DNA of 64,000 nt from Dipylidium caninum (taxonomy: Eukaryota > Platyhelminthes > Cestoda > Cyclophyllidea > Dipylidiidae): assembly GCA_017562135.1 (NCBI GenBank), contig QEYB01000062.1, forward strand, positions 186,001 to 250,000, given 5' to 3'. The translations under genes and the position numbers were made by a program. The notes beneath the pieces were generated by a model. It was not told where the DNA came from, did no database searches, and was given only the letters and a program-made list of their open reading frames with translations. Positions within the stretch are counted from its first letter, which is position 1. Each line of letters begins with the position of its first letter. Positions 1-11,901 of this stretch are shown here, one piece after another.

Positions 1-1341
1 TTTATTCAACCTTTACTTTGTTTTAATGGATAATTGTAATTTGCTAATTTCGCCACTAATACGAAATTGCGGTTGCGCTATCGGCCCCGGGTATATATTT
101 CTATGAGTAAATTAGGACTCCACATCATAGAAGCCATCTTTTCCAAATCAATTTTTAAACTGTTTTAATTTTGGCGCTGTTTCTGTACTATTTTTGTTGT
201 GAATGTTGCGTTTGTACCTTTCGTTTATTTATCAGCTTACATCACCTCTCAACTATAATTTTGACCCTCAACTTTTGAATAACCCTTGCCGCGTTTGTTT
301 ATTATTGTCTTATAACCTTAGATTTGTGCGTATAAGTTACGCATATATATATCCTATGCTGTATAACCTTGTATAACATCTTGTAGTAATTTCTAATTTA
401 TGCTCAAACCCTTTCGCTTATGGTGTTATAATAACGTCCTTCGGCAAGTTCAATAACTTGTATCTTACCTTAACATATGGGGCCTTTCTTATCTAATTGT
501 TACCGCAGTTGTCTTGGTTTAAACTATCCTTGTTGATGCTACGTCAATGTGCTTACCATTTTCTATTGATCTTAAAACGTTTTTCTTGGTTTACCGCAAA
601 ATGGTAATTTCTAGTATCTATGTAAAAATATGATTCCAGTCGTGTGCTGTTCAATTTGTAACTCACTCGTATTTCCAAAATTTGTTGCGTTTTGTCAGGA
701 ATAACATGCATGCATTTTTGGGCTGGCACAGTTACAAAGCTATTGGTTCTGTAACATACGCCCTAATCGCCTTAATTTGCATTCAAAATCGTCCTTACAT
801 AAAGCGTAACCATCAAGCTTTGTGATTTTACGCCTGCTGATTTCTTCTTTGTTTCTAGCATTGAAGGCAGTCCTCGTAATTGAGGAGTATTAATGATTTA
901 TTGGTTGAGAATTTATTATTCATTTGATAAAATTGCTCCCTCTTATATTTTATTTAAATGAGAACTAAGAGAACTGTTTTCGATCCAAGGTACCACTGTT
1001 ATTTCATTATTTGCAACAAAAACCTGGAGGCAATGTTAAAGGCAGCCCAAAATAACGTTAGAGCAGTTCCAATGGATAGTTTTTATTATTTTAAAACGCC
1101 TTAGATATCTCCAAAATTCTAAACTAAGTTCCTTCTATTTAACATTGTGACTCGGTGCGGGGTCTCGTAAAAGAAAATTGATGTATATGAAATTCGTAAT
1201 AGGCATGCCGAACGTGCATTTCTGATCGGATCGACCTAAGTCATCCTGATAGATACTGGCGGTTATTGCACTATATTAGGACACACGGAGCTTTGAACTG
1301 AACAACCGCCTACTTTTGTTCAGCAGTGTGCTTCAAAACAG
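1..1341. other. AT-rich, T-skewed non-coding stretch
   Basis: No open frame with coding character is visible on either strand. The + strand is T-rich and full of short poly-T and TA-rich words, like the introns of the PRPSAP gene at 46-53 kb. This would fit an intron or flank of a + strand gene that begins outside the window, but nothing here proves that. Confidence 0.5.
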
Positions 1342-1644
1342 TGTGTCCATATGCAGCACGCCTCCTTGGCCGCAATAGGCCGAAGAGCTACGATAGAAGT
1401 GCAGGATAGCCTCACCGATTCATTGGAGACTCGGAACGCCAAGGAACCGTCCTCCCAATTTCCGGATCGTGTGGCTTCGGGGTCGGGGAACGTGTCTCCA
1501 TCCTCACCTCGAGGGCTGCGTTTAGACGAGGTGCTACACCACCTGCGTACAGTGGACCGTCAACTACGTGAACTCCACGCTTCTCGGCATGCTCCACCCC
1601 TCCCTATCGGCGAATCGTCGAGTGTCGGCCCTTGGGGAAGAAAG
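1342..1644 (+). CDS. Candidate orphan exon of unknown gene (possibly 5' exon of the 10.5-17 kb gene)
   Basis: This is a 101-codon open stretch between an acceptor-like AG (1340-1341) and a GAAAG|GTATTT donor at 1645. The encoded peptide is polar and Ser/Pro-rich (SGSGNVSPSSPRG), then has an amphipathic helical piece (LDEVLHHLRTVDRQLRELHA), which looks more protein-like than the surrounding frames. An ATG lies at 1351. The exon ends in phase 0, and the exon starting at 10,545 also begins in phase 0, so the two could be joined across an 8.9-kb intron. That link is inference. The opposite-strand frame here is a shadow. No family was recognised. Confidence 0.35.
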
Positions 1645-4600
1645 GTATTTTAAACGGCGGACGCACCTGATGCATTGTCCCTATTGCTACCGCTTTTAAC
1701 ACAAATACGAGTTGGCTTAGTCATTCCCATCTTCGTCTAGGCCAGGTCTAGGAGGAAAGCAAGATAGATTGAGTTTTTCACGCCTCCTCACCTCCTTTTA
1801 CGATATTCGCAGTCACATTCCTAATTTCTTTGTAGTTAATTAGTTTAATTTCAAATTCGAAGTTATTAAATCGCTCGAGTTGAGGTCGTCGGGATATTCT
1901 GATCCAAAATCCTAGTAAATTTAATTTACTCGTTTATCTAAAGTTCTGGCCTCAATTTATCAAATATATTAATATTTTCATGCTCCCTTGTCTCGGTGGA
2001 GAAAAGCAAGAGCTAAATTCCCGTTAAGCGGAAGGAAGGAATTTGACATCATTCTGACATTTAGCTCACCGATGTTGGGCACATAAGGCCTCGTCTGGCT
2101 ATTCACCACAGGCACCTCTGTGCTCGTGTTGGTTAGTGCTCTCAGAGCCTTTATTGGCTGTTATAAATTTCAGAATTTATTTCCATAAGGCATTTCCCCA
2201 ATTATGTGAGGGCACTTTTAGAGTCAATTAAGGTAACGTTGAAGTTAAGGCGAAAATCTACTTAAATATAGCCTCATAGCCTAAGATACTTACGTGGATT
2301 GAGAGATAAGAAGCAAAGATAGATTAGGTAACGAAGAGGCAACTCAGCGAGTTCCACTCTAATGGCAGAACCGGGATTTAGATGAGATGTTTCCGCCGGA
2401 AACGACTGACTGCGAAAGACGCCATAGTTGGTCGTCACCTTTCCAGAAACATTCAGCAGACAAGAGGGTTGATCATACCTGTGCTGTTTTTACGTGAATT
2501 TGTGCTCCAGCCTTTTGCATAGCCATTTTTTTTGCGTCCGGACGTCCCCTCGCCCTCACATACGGCAGCGTTATTTTTCATTTTCACATTGGACTGCTCC
2601 TGAACATGTCAATAAGCGAAGGAAGTCGCATTAATATTTCCTAAGACACCGGTACTTCGAGTAACTTTTAAGCTGATTGGAGGAAGAGGAGGTGAATCTA
2701 CTCGGATTAGGGTAACGAGAACGCAATTGAAACGCCAATTTTGAATGAAATTTTACTAAGAAGGTCAGGCGACCGGTGGACCGGCTGCCATCATCGCGTC
2801 CACCGCCTAATCGTAGACGCCGCGCGGCATCACAGCCTGTAGTGGTCACTGCGCCGGACGAGCAGTGGCTCCGACGAAAGCGTCACTCTGGTATGAAGTA
2901 CAACCGCACACATGTGAATGGCCTCTTGTCACAGGCCCGAGGAGTTGAAGTAAATTTGTACGCGGCGGAGAGTTCGATGCGAGGCCTGCCAGGGAAGGCC
3001 TGGCGCCCTCTGGTGCGTCGCCAAAGACCGCTTTGTTTGCCGGCGAGGACAATTGTCTCTGGCATCCGGTGTGTTTTGTCCAGAGGAGCAAACTTGGTCG
3101 TCAATTGGCTTTACAACTTGCCGTTCTTATGCTCCTTTCTTAAATTTGACATGTTACAAATTCATTTTCTCTAAATCCACATGCAAATAGTAAAAAAAAT
3201 TCCTGTGTTCGTTTTCCCAGTTCGCAGATCTCAAAAAATCAACTGTCACAAATGTTTAAGACATAAAACCAATCCGAAACCTGTCTTTTGAGGTTAGTTG
3301 CATTTGAGGTGTTCGTGCCTTGTTCCACCATGAGGAACAAGTCTGGGAGACGTTTAACATAAAGCGCCCACCTCAGATAGTTGCGTTGCGTACCACACTC
3401 CATAATTACGCAAATTCTACGCTCAGAGGATTTAAATTTGGCTCGGTCGCGGCTCCTATCTCATCTTTCATTTTGAAGGGATTTGGTTGTACGCTTCAAT
3501 CCGCTTAGCTGACGCCATTCTCTTCGCACAACTGGCTGGCAGCATCGCTTCTCGAAGTAGCAGCCCGCTTAACACCTTCAGTCGAGCAGAACAGGGTCTT
3601 TCTTTGGCTGGAAACGAGTATTCGCGCCGTATGCTCTCCGTCCCCGTTTTGGGGCAGGAGAATGGCCATTGAAAACCACCGATTTGTCTTGAAGAGGTAA
3701 AGAACTAAACCTCAGGCCCTAAATTTCTGCACGTTCGCAGGAAGAAGAAGTGTTTTGGTAGTGCCGACCTCACTCCGTGGTGTATAGAGTTTTTCTCGTT
3801 TATCTCCCTCGGCGTCAACGGAGTTTTCGTCGATGGCTGTTGGTCTTCTGATGTAGGTTTTGACGCAACCGTCACAGGTGATGCTGTCAAATGACACCAT
3901 AAAGTCTGCAATAACTTAATCCCTTTGACGTGGGCACACCCGGGGGGGTCGGTGTGTTTTTGGGCGACGCTCTTGAGGCAAGAGGATTTTGGCTGTCACC
4001 TTGACTAACTTATTTAAAATAAGTCCTGCGGTTTCATGTCATTACCAACAATGGCCTGGCTTTAACACAACTTTCGTCTTGGATATTGCAAGGACGCATC
4101 GATGCGTCCGGAAGCCTCCTCGCTCCCCCATGCGCCTGCCTTCGCCTGAAATTCCCTCATCCCACGATTTAGCACTAAAGACCGGCCTTTTCGAAGGCGC
4201 CTCGGCCGACCTTCCCCCTTGCCTCCACGGTAATCCCGCCTTTAGTGCGTTTTTTGATTACGCGGCGACTAATTCGCCTAACATTCCTCTAAAGCATACA
4301 TTGGGAGAAATTCGCCGAATTAACTTTGGTGTCGGCGAGGCTGCCGGATCTGGTGCGTAGGGAGAGCCTTTTAGCGCCACTCTCATGTAGGAACGAGCAC
4401 TTGCTGTTGCCTCGCCTAAAGGAAGATGGGACTTGTTACAATGTTGCCAGATTACAATGGGGCTTGTGAATTTGGTCATTTGTGACCACTGGAAAGATTA
4501 ACTCGGCAATAATCGCCACACGAATGTGGTGTGGCGCCGCGGAAGGAATTCACGCAGACGTAAGTGCAACATGTTGATGTGTGTTTTGGCTTTGTGAAAT

Positions 4601-6800
4601 TACGAGCATGAAAGAATGACTCGCGGCGTTCAGGTGGGAGAGCGAGGAGTGGCTTCAGCAGATGGCACGGGGAGGGTGGCACTCAAGAGCTGGCACCTCT
4701 CTTTTCCCCAATCGTCCCCACTCCTCGCCGCCTGCCTATCGATTAAGAGCATGCCAACCTGCCTCTTCCCTTGGTGAACTGCGTCTCCAACGAGTTGCCT
4801 GCCGGAGCACCCTCCTCCCTGCCCTAATACGTCCTCCGCGGCACCGGCAGAGGCATCCTCGTGACTTCACATCAACAACCATTTCTGGCGATATTTATAA
4901 CCTCCCGCATCGAGGTAGCCGTGGCTTTTAAACTCGCAGCAGCGTCATTGGTTTCGCTCTAATCAGTTGATCTTAGGCCTTTTATGCCCGGCTGTGACGA
5001 CACTTCAGTTATCCACGCGGCGCCTTCCCCACACATTTTGCCTTCTGCTCCCACTGCAGTTTGGTTTAGTAATTATGTGGAAGGAGAGAGGCGAGTGCCG
5101 CGTGCTTTGTGCTGCGAGGGGGTTTGGGCGGCGTGCTGTGATGTGTCTCCTCTCCCCCCCCGGGTGGGGGAGGGGGACACCGTCCGAGGAACGCCACTTC
5201 CAACCCCAGCCACACAAGCAAAACATGACTGTTGACGCTTATTCGAGGAGGGAAGAGGTTGGCAAGTCTACAGAAGGGGGCGGGGCGTGAAGATTTCACC
5301 TCGAGCAATTCTCCTGTTACCCACCGATTGGCTGTGTGCTTTCGAGGTCAGAAGAAGGCACCCTTCCCTTCGAGCAGTGCCAGTCATCTTCTCCCTCGCC
5401 CTCTTTGGCAGTTATTTTGTGCAAGACTTTGGCGCTTTCGCTCCTACGCCACTTTTGGCTGAGATAATTAAGTTTTTCGCAATCTCGCGTTAACTACTCG
5501 AAGCAAAGTGCATGCGGATAGCCGGATGAAGTGAGGAGTTACAATTTTTGTTGTCCACGCTTGACTACCTATTGTCCTTCATTCATATACTTCCATCCGT
5601 CGGTGTGATTGTCGAGTTCAAGCGTCCCAATTCGAATAATCGCTCCTTACACGTTTCCATGAAGTGGACTTCAATTTTACTTAGACGCCAAACTTCTCCT
5701 CAGAAGGGCAGTCCTGTGAAACGTGTGTTTTAGGTGGGGATCTGGCGAATAATTTACACTTCGCGGTTGAGGACATCACCTGAGGCGACCCGCGCTGGTT
5801 TTAACTTGGCACAGAGAAGAGCCTCGGGAGCAGTCTTCAGCCACCTTACACAAAACTCGCCTTGCTTTCCGCATTAATAAAAAAACCCCCTTCTGAGTCC
5901 AATATTTTGCCTCACACCCTCCTCCAGGCCGCGCTGCGAACGTGGGGAGGAGGCGGGCTCGACGCCACTTTCGCTACGTCCCATTTGGCTGTGGGGAAAA
6001 GGCAAACCTGACGTTTCAGGTAGCAGCTCGCCCTGCGAGGGAGTGCCACGGCCCGTGGTGGGGTGGAGTGGGCGACTTCCCACCTCGACTCATTTGTTCC
6101 CACCTTCTCCCTTCACGCCAGATTGTCGCCACGGTGTTTCACCGAGGCGAGTGTGTCTGTTGGTGGGAGGGTGGCCTAAAATAGCAGCTCTTTCCAATGC
6201 CCTCGTACCACTGGACCGTAAACAAGACCAACACTGCTTTTCTAAGGAGTTGCCCTCTTGGCTTTGGCGAACGGAATCCGCCTCCAGGCGCTCGGTAGGA
6301 CAGCGGATGTCTGCGGTTCTTTCTGTTCCAGCCATCCGCCATTAAAATCACTGGCAACAGACCCTCTGCCTTTGGCTGTTGCTGGGCAGGATGGACCACT
6401 TTCGTGGTAGACTGGTCCTTTTAACCCCAAACATTTTAAATCTCATTCACATCATTAAGTTTCAAGAGAATTTAATTTTGATTCGTCTTGGCCTCCTTCT
6501 CCCCCTCCTCAGCTAAGTTCCGGCGGCATTTAATCCGCCTCCGTGGCTAGCAGCCGTTGCTCGTGGATTTTCCTCATTAGTCACTCTTCCAGTTATGAAA
6601 AAAGTGAGTTTGCGCGATATCCTTTCGTGTTTCAAAGCATATTTCTCCTCATACTGCTGCACTCAAGACACTGCTTGCTTCAGTGAATGGGTCGCAGGCT
6701 CCTCTCAAAACGCGTGAGAGAGAAAGAGGTTAGCCTCACCATCCCACAATCCTGCCACCCGGCCATCCACGCTCCCACTTAAACGCGGATGCACATGGGC

Positions 6801-6876
6801 AGCGAGAGGGGGGAGAGAGCGAGAGGCAGACACAGACGGATACGGACAGTCGGGGGAGGGGAGCGAGGGGGGGGGG
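6801..6876. repeat. Purine-rich (G/A) tract
   Basis: Almost uninterrupted G and A over about 75 nt, ending in a run of ten G at about 6867-6876. It lies just upstream of the CAG repeat and the TATA-like site. Such tracts are common near promoters but are also simple low-complexity DNA. Confidence 0.6.
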
Positions 6877-6933
6877 ACTTGAACATGTTCTGGGTGTCGG
6901 GGCGTAAGGAGGAGTGAGAAGAGCGGTGGCAGT

Positions 6934-6960
6934 AGCAGCAGCAGCAGCAGCAGCAGCAGC
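6934..6960 (+). repeat. (AGC)9 trinucleotide microsatellite
   Basis: Nine perfect AGC units. An open frame crosses it as an alanine run, but there is no splice or homology support, so it is treated as a simple repeat. Confidence 0.85.
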
Positions 6961-7084
6961 GGCGATAGGAGAACGCGGTTGTCAGAGGTTGTGGGCTAAA
7001 AATAGCTCTGAGTGGGGCACACTCATATGCCTTCCTCCGCGAGCCGAGGTGCGCGCGTGTCTGCCATCTGGTCGGCCTGGCGTG

Positions 7085-7127
7085 ATTGGCGCAGCGGAAC
7101 GAGGCCTCTACTACTAAAGTATAAAAA
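7085..7127 (+). promoter_or_regulatory. Possible core promoter (inverted CCAAT plus TATA-like box)
   Basis: ATTGG (inverted CCAAT) at 7085-7089 is followed by TATAAAAA at 7120-7127, downstream of the purine tract and CpG-containing sequence. The position would suit a promoter for the gene whose first secure exon is at 10,545. Motif evidence only; AT-rich worm DNA produces TATA words by chance. Confidence 0.25.
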
Positions 7128-10100
7128 GATAAATCTAATTTTAAAAGCTTCCTACTGCGTTAGCAAGGCCTTTTACCAGAGAGTTTGTTGCCAATTCCAC
7201 GGAATTAGGGTGTGAGCCTGCGTGAGCAGCAAGTCGGGAGCCTTCGCACTCCAATTTGATTGGCATTGCGAATGTCAGAAAAGGTGGCAGACGAGAATTG
7301 TGAGAGCTTCTGCAAGGCGCTCGACGATGACCATGATGGGCGTTGAGCTTGGCACATGTAGGCTTCATTCCACCCTCCATTCGTGTGTTCCGTCCGACCT
7401 GCTCCTCCACCTCTTCGCCCCAACACCGTCCGTAGGCGAACGAGGGCCACTTCATCTCCTGCGACTTTGCCGATGGCGTTTGGATGTCCAACAAAAGGTC
7501 TCTCAACCACAGAGATAAATCACATTCTTGAGGGGAGTTGATGGCACTTGGAATGGCAAATCCTTATGCAGTTACTCTTGTCGCTGCAGGTGCAAATATG
7601 GTCAAAAAACCCGCAAAATGTAGTCATTCAACAGCCTTGCGTTGCGGGAATTTTAGATGTCCGCCGTCGGTGTGCGGGGCATACTTTGCGCGGCTTCAGG
7701 GTGTCCGGAGCGAATGCAGAGTATCGCGCACGCTCTGCACCCCAACAAGGCCGCCTCCGCAACGCCTCACCGAAGTCAAAAGCTCTTTAATCTGCGCATA
7801 TTTTAACTAATGCCACTTTACAAATCGAGGCAAGCGGGTGGGCTTTTTTCCTTCTTCTGCACTGTAGATTATTTCCGCTGGTAATTTATTAAACTCGCCT
7901 CGGTATCTACACGGAACCGGCCGCTGGACTCACGGGAAGACGGTCCAATCTGGGCTGTAATGAGGAGGAAGGGGAGGGGGAGGGACAAAGCTGCTCGCAG
8001 CCAGGGCCACGTCCTCCAACTGAGTAAATTTCCGACTTGGTGATCTCGTGATAGTTGAATTGGCCAGAGCCCCGTGGGCAGTTGACAGGTGGAAAAGTGT
8101 AACTCCAAAAACCAGACGTAGGCGAGACCATTCACTTGTGGACCTGTCCGTCCAGGAGGACACTCTGGAGCTTTTTGCCTGCCGACAGGCTATGCCGTCT
8201 TCTTCATATTCGAGCATCACAGAAGCATAGCTTCTCCTCGTTGCCGGACACGAGGGCGATAAGCCGCCCTGCTTCTGTCTATCGAGGATGCGTCCACAGA
8301 CGTTCAGCCCTCTAGGTCGGCGGTGCCTTTGTGGACCGAATTCGCGGGTATGGGGGATCATCTCGCAAGGCCTTACTCCGGCATCGAGGGCTGAAACTCC
8401 TCCTGAAAGGCCACTGAGACGATAGAACTACCGTTTGCCCTGAAATTCTTTGTTTACCCTCCTGTGTTGCTGCGCAGTGTTCCTGTCTCAAACATTCACG
8501 TTCTTTTCATGGAAATTCCAGCCAACAGAATAAGTTGTCCTCACTAATTTTAAGTGTGGAGCTGTTTCTGAGGACTTTAGAGCTCCACACCCAGTCATAT
8601 GCCGATATCGTCGAGCGTTTTATACACATAACTTAGAGGAGAGGGGCTATATGAGATCATTTTCAACATAATATGCGTTCCCTCGAATATCACCGCGTGA
8701 TCGTGTCGATTCCGCCCTTCTCTCGTACCACTTTTCCACCGCCCGAGCATATTTTTGTCGCATTCATTGTCACTCACATGGCAAATTTTTCGGAGTGACT
8801 CTCAGGTTGCGTGTAAGGCGGAGAAAGGAGCACGGTGGAAGCTAACGACGTGACTTCCCACTGCTTTCTAATTTCCTCCTCCGCATTTCACCACACGCCA
8901 CCGTCTCCACTGTCAGTGGGACGAGGGCATCGTCATGTCACAGATTGTTTTCATCACTGCCTCACCCCAAGCAGAGATTTTCTCCCACTGCCCCTGAGAT
9001 GCCAAATGCCAGCTGTCTTCATTGGCCAACTTTAACACTTTCACCCCACCTCTCCGTGATGCGGTGGTCGAGCACAATGGCGGCTGTTTTGCGTCGGCGG
9101 GGCAGCCGTCCTCTGACGAGGCGAAACGGGAAGTCACCTTTGAGGTTGTTCGCCACTAAAAAGTCCTCACTTGTCGGGATTGCAATGCTGCGATCGGCGG
9201 CAATTCCCCCAGGAAAGGTAAAATCGCCATATATTTCTCACAGTGCGCTCGCAATGATCCGCCCCTTGTGCCCGTCCACTTCTTCCTCACACTCCCATTC
9301 GCCTCCTTCAGCCCCAAAATGCAATTATCCCAGTGGAGAGGGCGTGGACAAGCCACTTTTTAGAAGTCAGCTTCATGTCATTCGCACTTGGAGCACGTGT
9401 GCTTCGCCATAGTGGCAGTCCCGCAGAGTCACAAGTTTCCTTCCTTCGAGGTTCGCCCTGTGGTACAACAAAGTGGGACGATGCTCTCGCGTCTCGAAGT
9501 TCCTTCTTAATCCTAAAGTGTTCCCATTCCACCAGCACCAACGCAGCCTCTGGGGTGAAATGCTTCTGTTGCCTTCCACTCATCCCATGTAATGTCGTTT
9601 CTGCTCTGAATTTCGCCTCTACACCAGCGCAGCATACTATCGGTGTTTGATTCCGGAAATGCCGTATACGCGGGGGTTGCATAGAGCCATCGTCACCATC
9701 TTCGTGCGGAACACGCTCCAAGCTCGGTATGGGTCTCACGATGCCCGAAGATGGCTTCATCGCCTCCATTTCACTTTGGGAAGAAGCACTTCGATTCCAT
9801 GAGGGTAGAGACCGGTCCCAGTCTTTTTCATGTCACCGCGTTGGGGAGGACTCCGTTGTCACAAATGTGACGCCTTTTGTCTGTGTGTTAGTTAATTTCT
9901 GTGGGCGTTCAAACGCTTATCAGCCCTGTAATTATCCCTGCCGCGTTCACCTCCGCGTGTGAACAAGCGGCACATAAAAGCCACACGAAACGATGCGTTC
10001 CACTGGTTAGTTTACGTGTCGGCACTAAAGTGCTCCCGATTCCTGTGTTATTTCACCAAGATTGACTAGTGTTTCGGGCGAGGAGAAGAGGAAGTGGGAG

Positions 10101-10544
10101 AAGACATCAAATGAACCATCAGGCAAAAGAGGGCGGGGTGTGGGTCCCTTCTGTACAAAGCAGGCCAAAATAGGGTCGCCGTGAAACTCCTCAATCTTTG
10201 CCCTCTTCGTCAGAACTTAGACGCTTTGCACGTGACAGCCCGAAATGAGAGGCCCTTAGGTGAAGCTGAGCTCCTTTAAGGACTGGCATTGACCAACATT
10301 AGCGCTCCAACAAACAGGAAGAAAGCAGTAGAAGCCTCGGTCCCGTCTGTTGCAAGTGTGAGTCGCAGTGGAGCTGCGGTGGGGAAGAGTCAACACCAGC
10401 ACGCTGAGGCTATCATAAGCAGTAATTTTAATTTGTTACTCTGATAAGTTTACACCAGCCGGGAAGCGGGAAATGACACTTTTGGGATCTGCTCAGTGGG
10501 TTGCATGGTCGGAATAAACAAGCCATTTTATTTTCTTTTCCCAG

Positions 10545-11901
10545 TCGTCAATGAATGATGGAACGTCTTCGAGTGTACGGTGCTGCCGGCGGTTGGGAGA
10601 GTTTGTTCGAGCGGCAAAACGGGCTGTAGAATTGCATGTTGCATTGGTTCGACGCGAGACCTTCAATTCGGCTCTTGTGGAGCTTTCTCAGTCCGTAGAC
10701 CAAATGGTTGAACAGGAATATGCCAACGTCTCCGAAGGCGCCACCAGCCTCATGAAGGCCTTCACTTGCTCGGACAACGGCAGAGGTAATTTGACTGCCA
10801 AGACGAGGATGAGTTCAGTGCGCGGAATTTGTGAGGGCCTGAGACAGGGTCTGTCCCTCGTCTCCAGGACAAACACCCTTCTCGCCAATGAATTTGCCGA
10901 ACTGGCACCTCCTCCGCCGAGCCCCCATTGGCACACTTTGTTGATAATTTCTGTCCTAATCGCCGCTAGTCATATAGTCAACGCTGGCCTCCTCCTCCTT
11001 TCCCAGTCTGACTTGACGCGCTATACCCACGCCGAGCTGTGGGAGATAACCCGGGGGATGGAGGAGTTGAGCATGCTCACGGAACGCGTGCAGGAGCAGT
11101 TGGACGAGAAGAAGCAGAGTCGGCTGCGCCGTCTACTTCTGGATATACGCCCCTTCAGCAGTGCCAGCAAGCCCCTGGAGCAGCGCTTGTCAGAGCTTTC
11201 CCTTCTCACCGACCCGATTGATAGCCTGAGGCCGTCGTCTGTTGGCCACATCATCTACCTCCTCGCTCGTTACCGCTCGTCGAACCTGGCGCATACGATG
11301 GCTGGAGATCTGCTGCAGGCGCTGAGTGGGCCTGCGAGAGACTGTGACTTTCTCTCTGAGCTCGTTCGAAAGGAATACGAATTTTGTTCCAACTTCCTCG
11401 ATGTCATGACCCAATCAACAGAACTATTGAGGAATTTGCGTCGAATTCAGGAGACCGTGGACTCTCATCCGAAGAGCATTCTGCACCGGAGGAACCCTGT
11501 CGAGTCCGCCCCACGCATTAACTCCCGAGTGTCCCGAAAGCCCATCCACATGACCAAAACCGAGTCCATTGACAAATTCATTTCAGCATTTCCCGATAAA
11601 CCCTCCAAACAGGCAAAATCCTCCACCCCGATTGAGGAAGGGGATGAAGACGGGGGCGAGAAACAGCAGAAGAAAATTGTCCATTGGAGTGACTACTACG
11701 AGGTTGCGTTAAGACATCGGGTTGTCGGGCGCTACCTGCAACTGACGTGGATCGGACTCAGTGAGGAGTTGGACAGAATCCTACAACTGGTCATTCCAGC
11801 CGGCTTAACTGACAATCTGAAGGTTCCGCCCCCGTGGCCTATGCAGGGCAACCAGGAGATACGCCAAATGGTCGCCAGGATCCAGGAATTTGGATCAAAA
11901 G
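10545..11901 (+). CDS. Helical protein, first secure exon
   Basis: The acceptor is ttttcttttcccag before 10545, read in phase 0, and the frame is open for 452 codons. The frame closes at 11907-11909. The only exit that keeps the full frame and suits the phase of the next exon is AAAAG|GCATGT, a GC donor at 11902. A GT donor at 11761 (CTCA|GTGAGG) has the same phase but would discard 47 plausible codons. In-frame ATG at 10551 could start a short form. Confidence 0.65.

Larger units (their letters stand above)
1645..10544. other. Non-coding stretch, intron or intergenic
   Basis: Many 60-150 codon open frames occur on both strands, but they overlap each other, lack matching splice borders and show no recognisable domain, as expected in DNA with few stop codons. 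The supported items are a purine-rich tract (about 6801-6876), a CAG repeat and a possible TATA/CCAAT promoter near 7.1 kb, listed separately. Confidence 0.5.
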
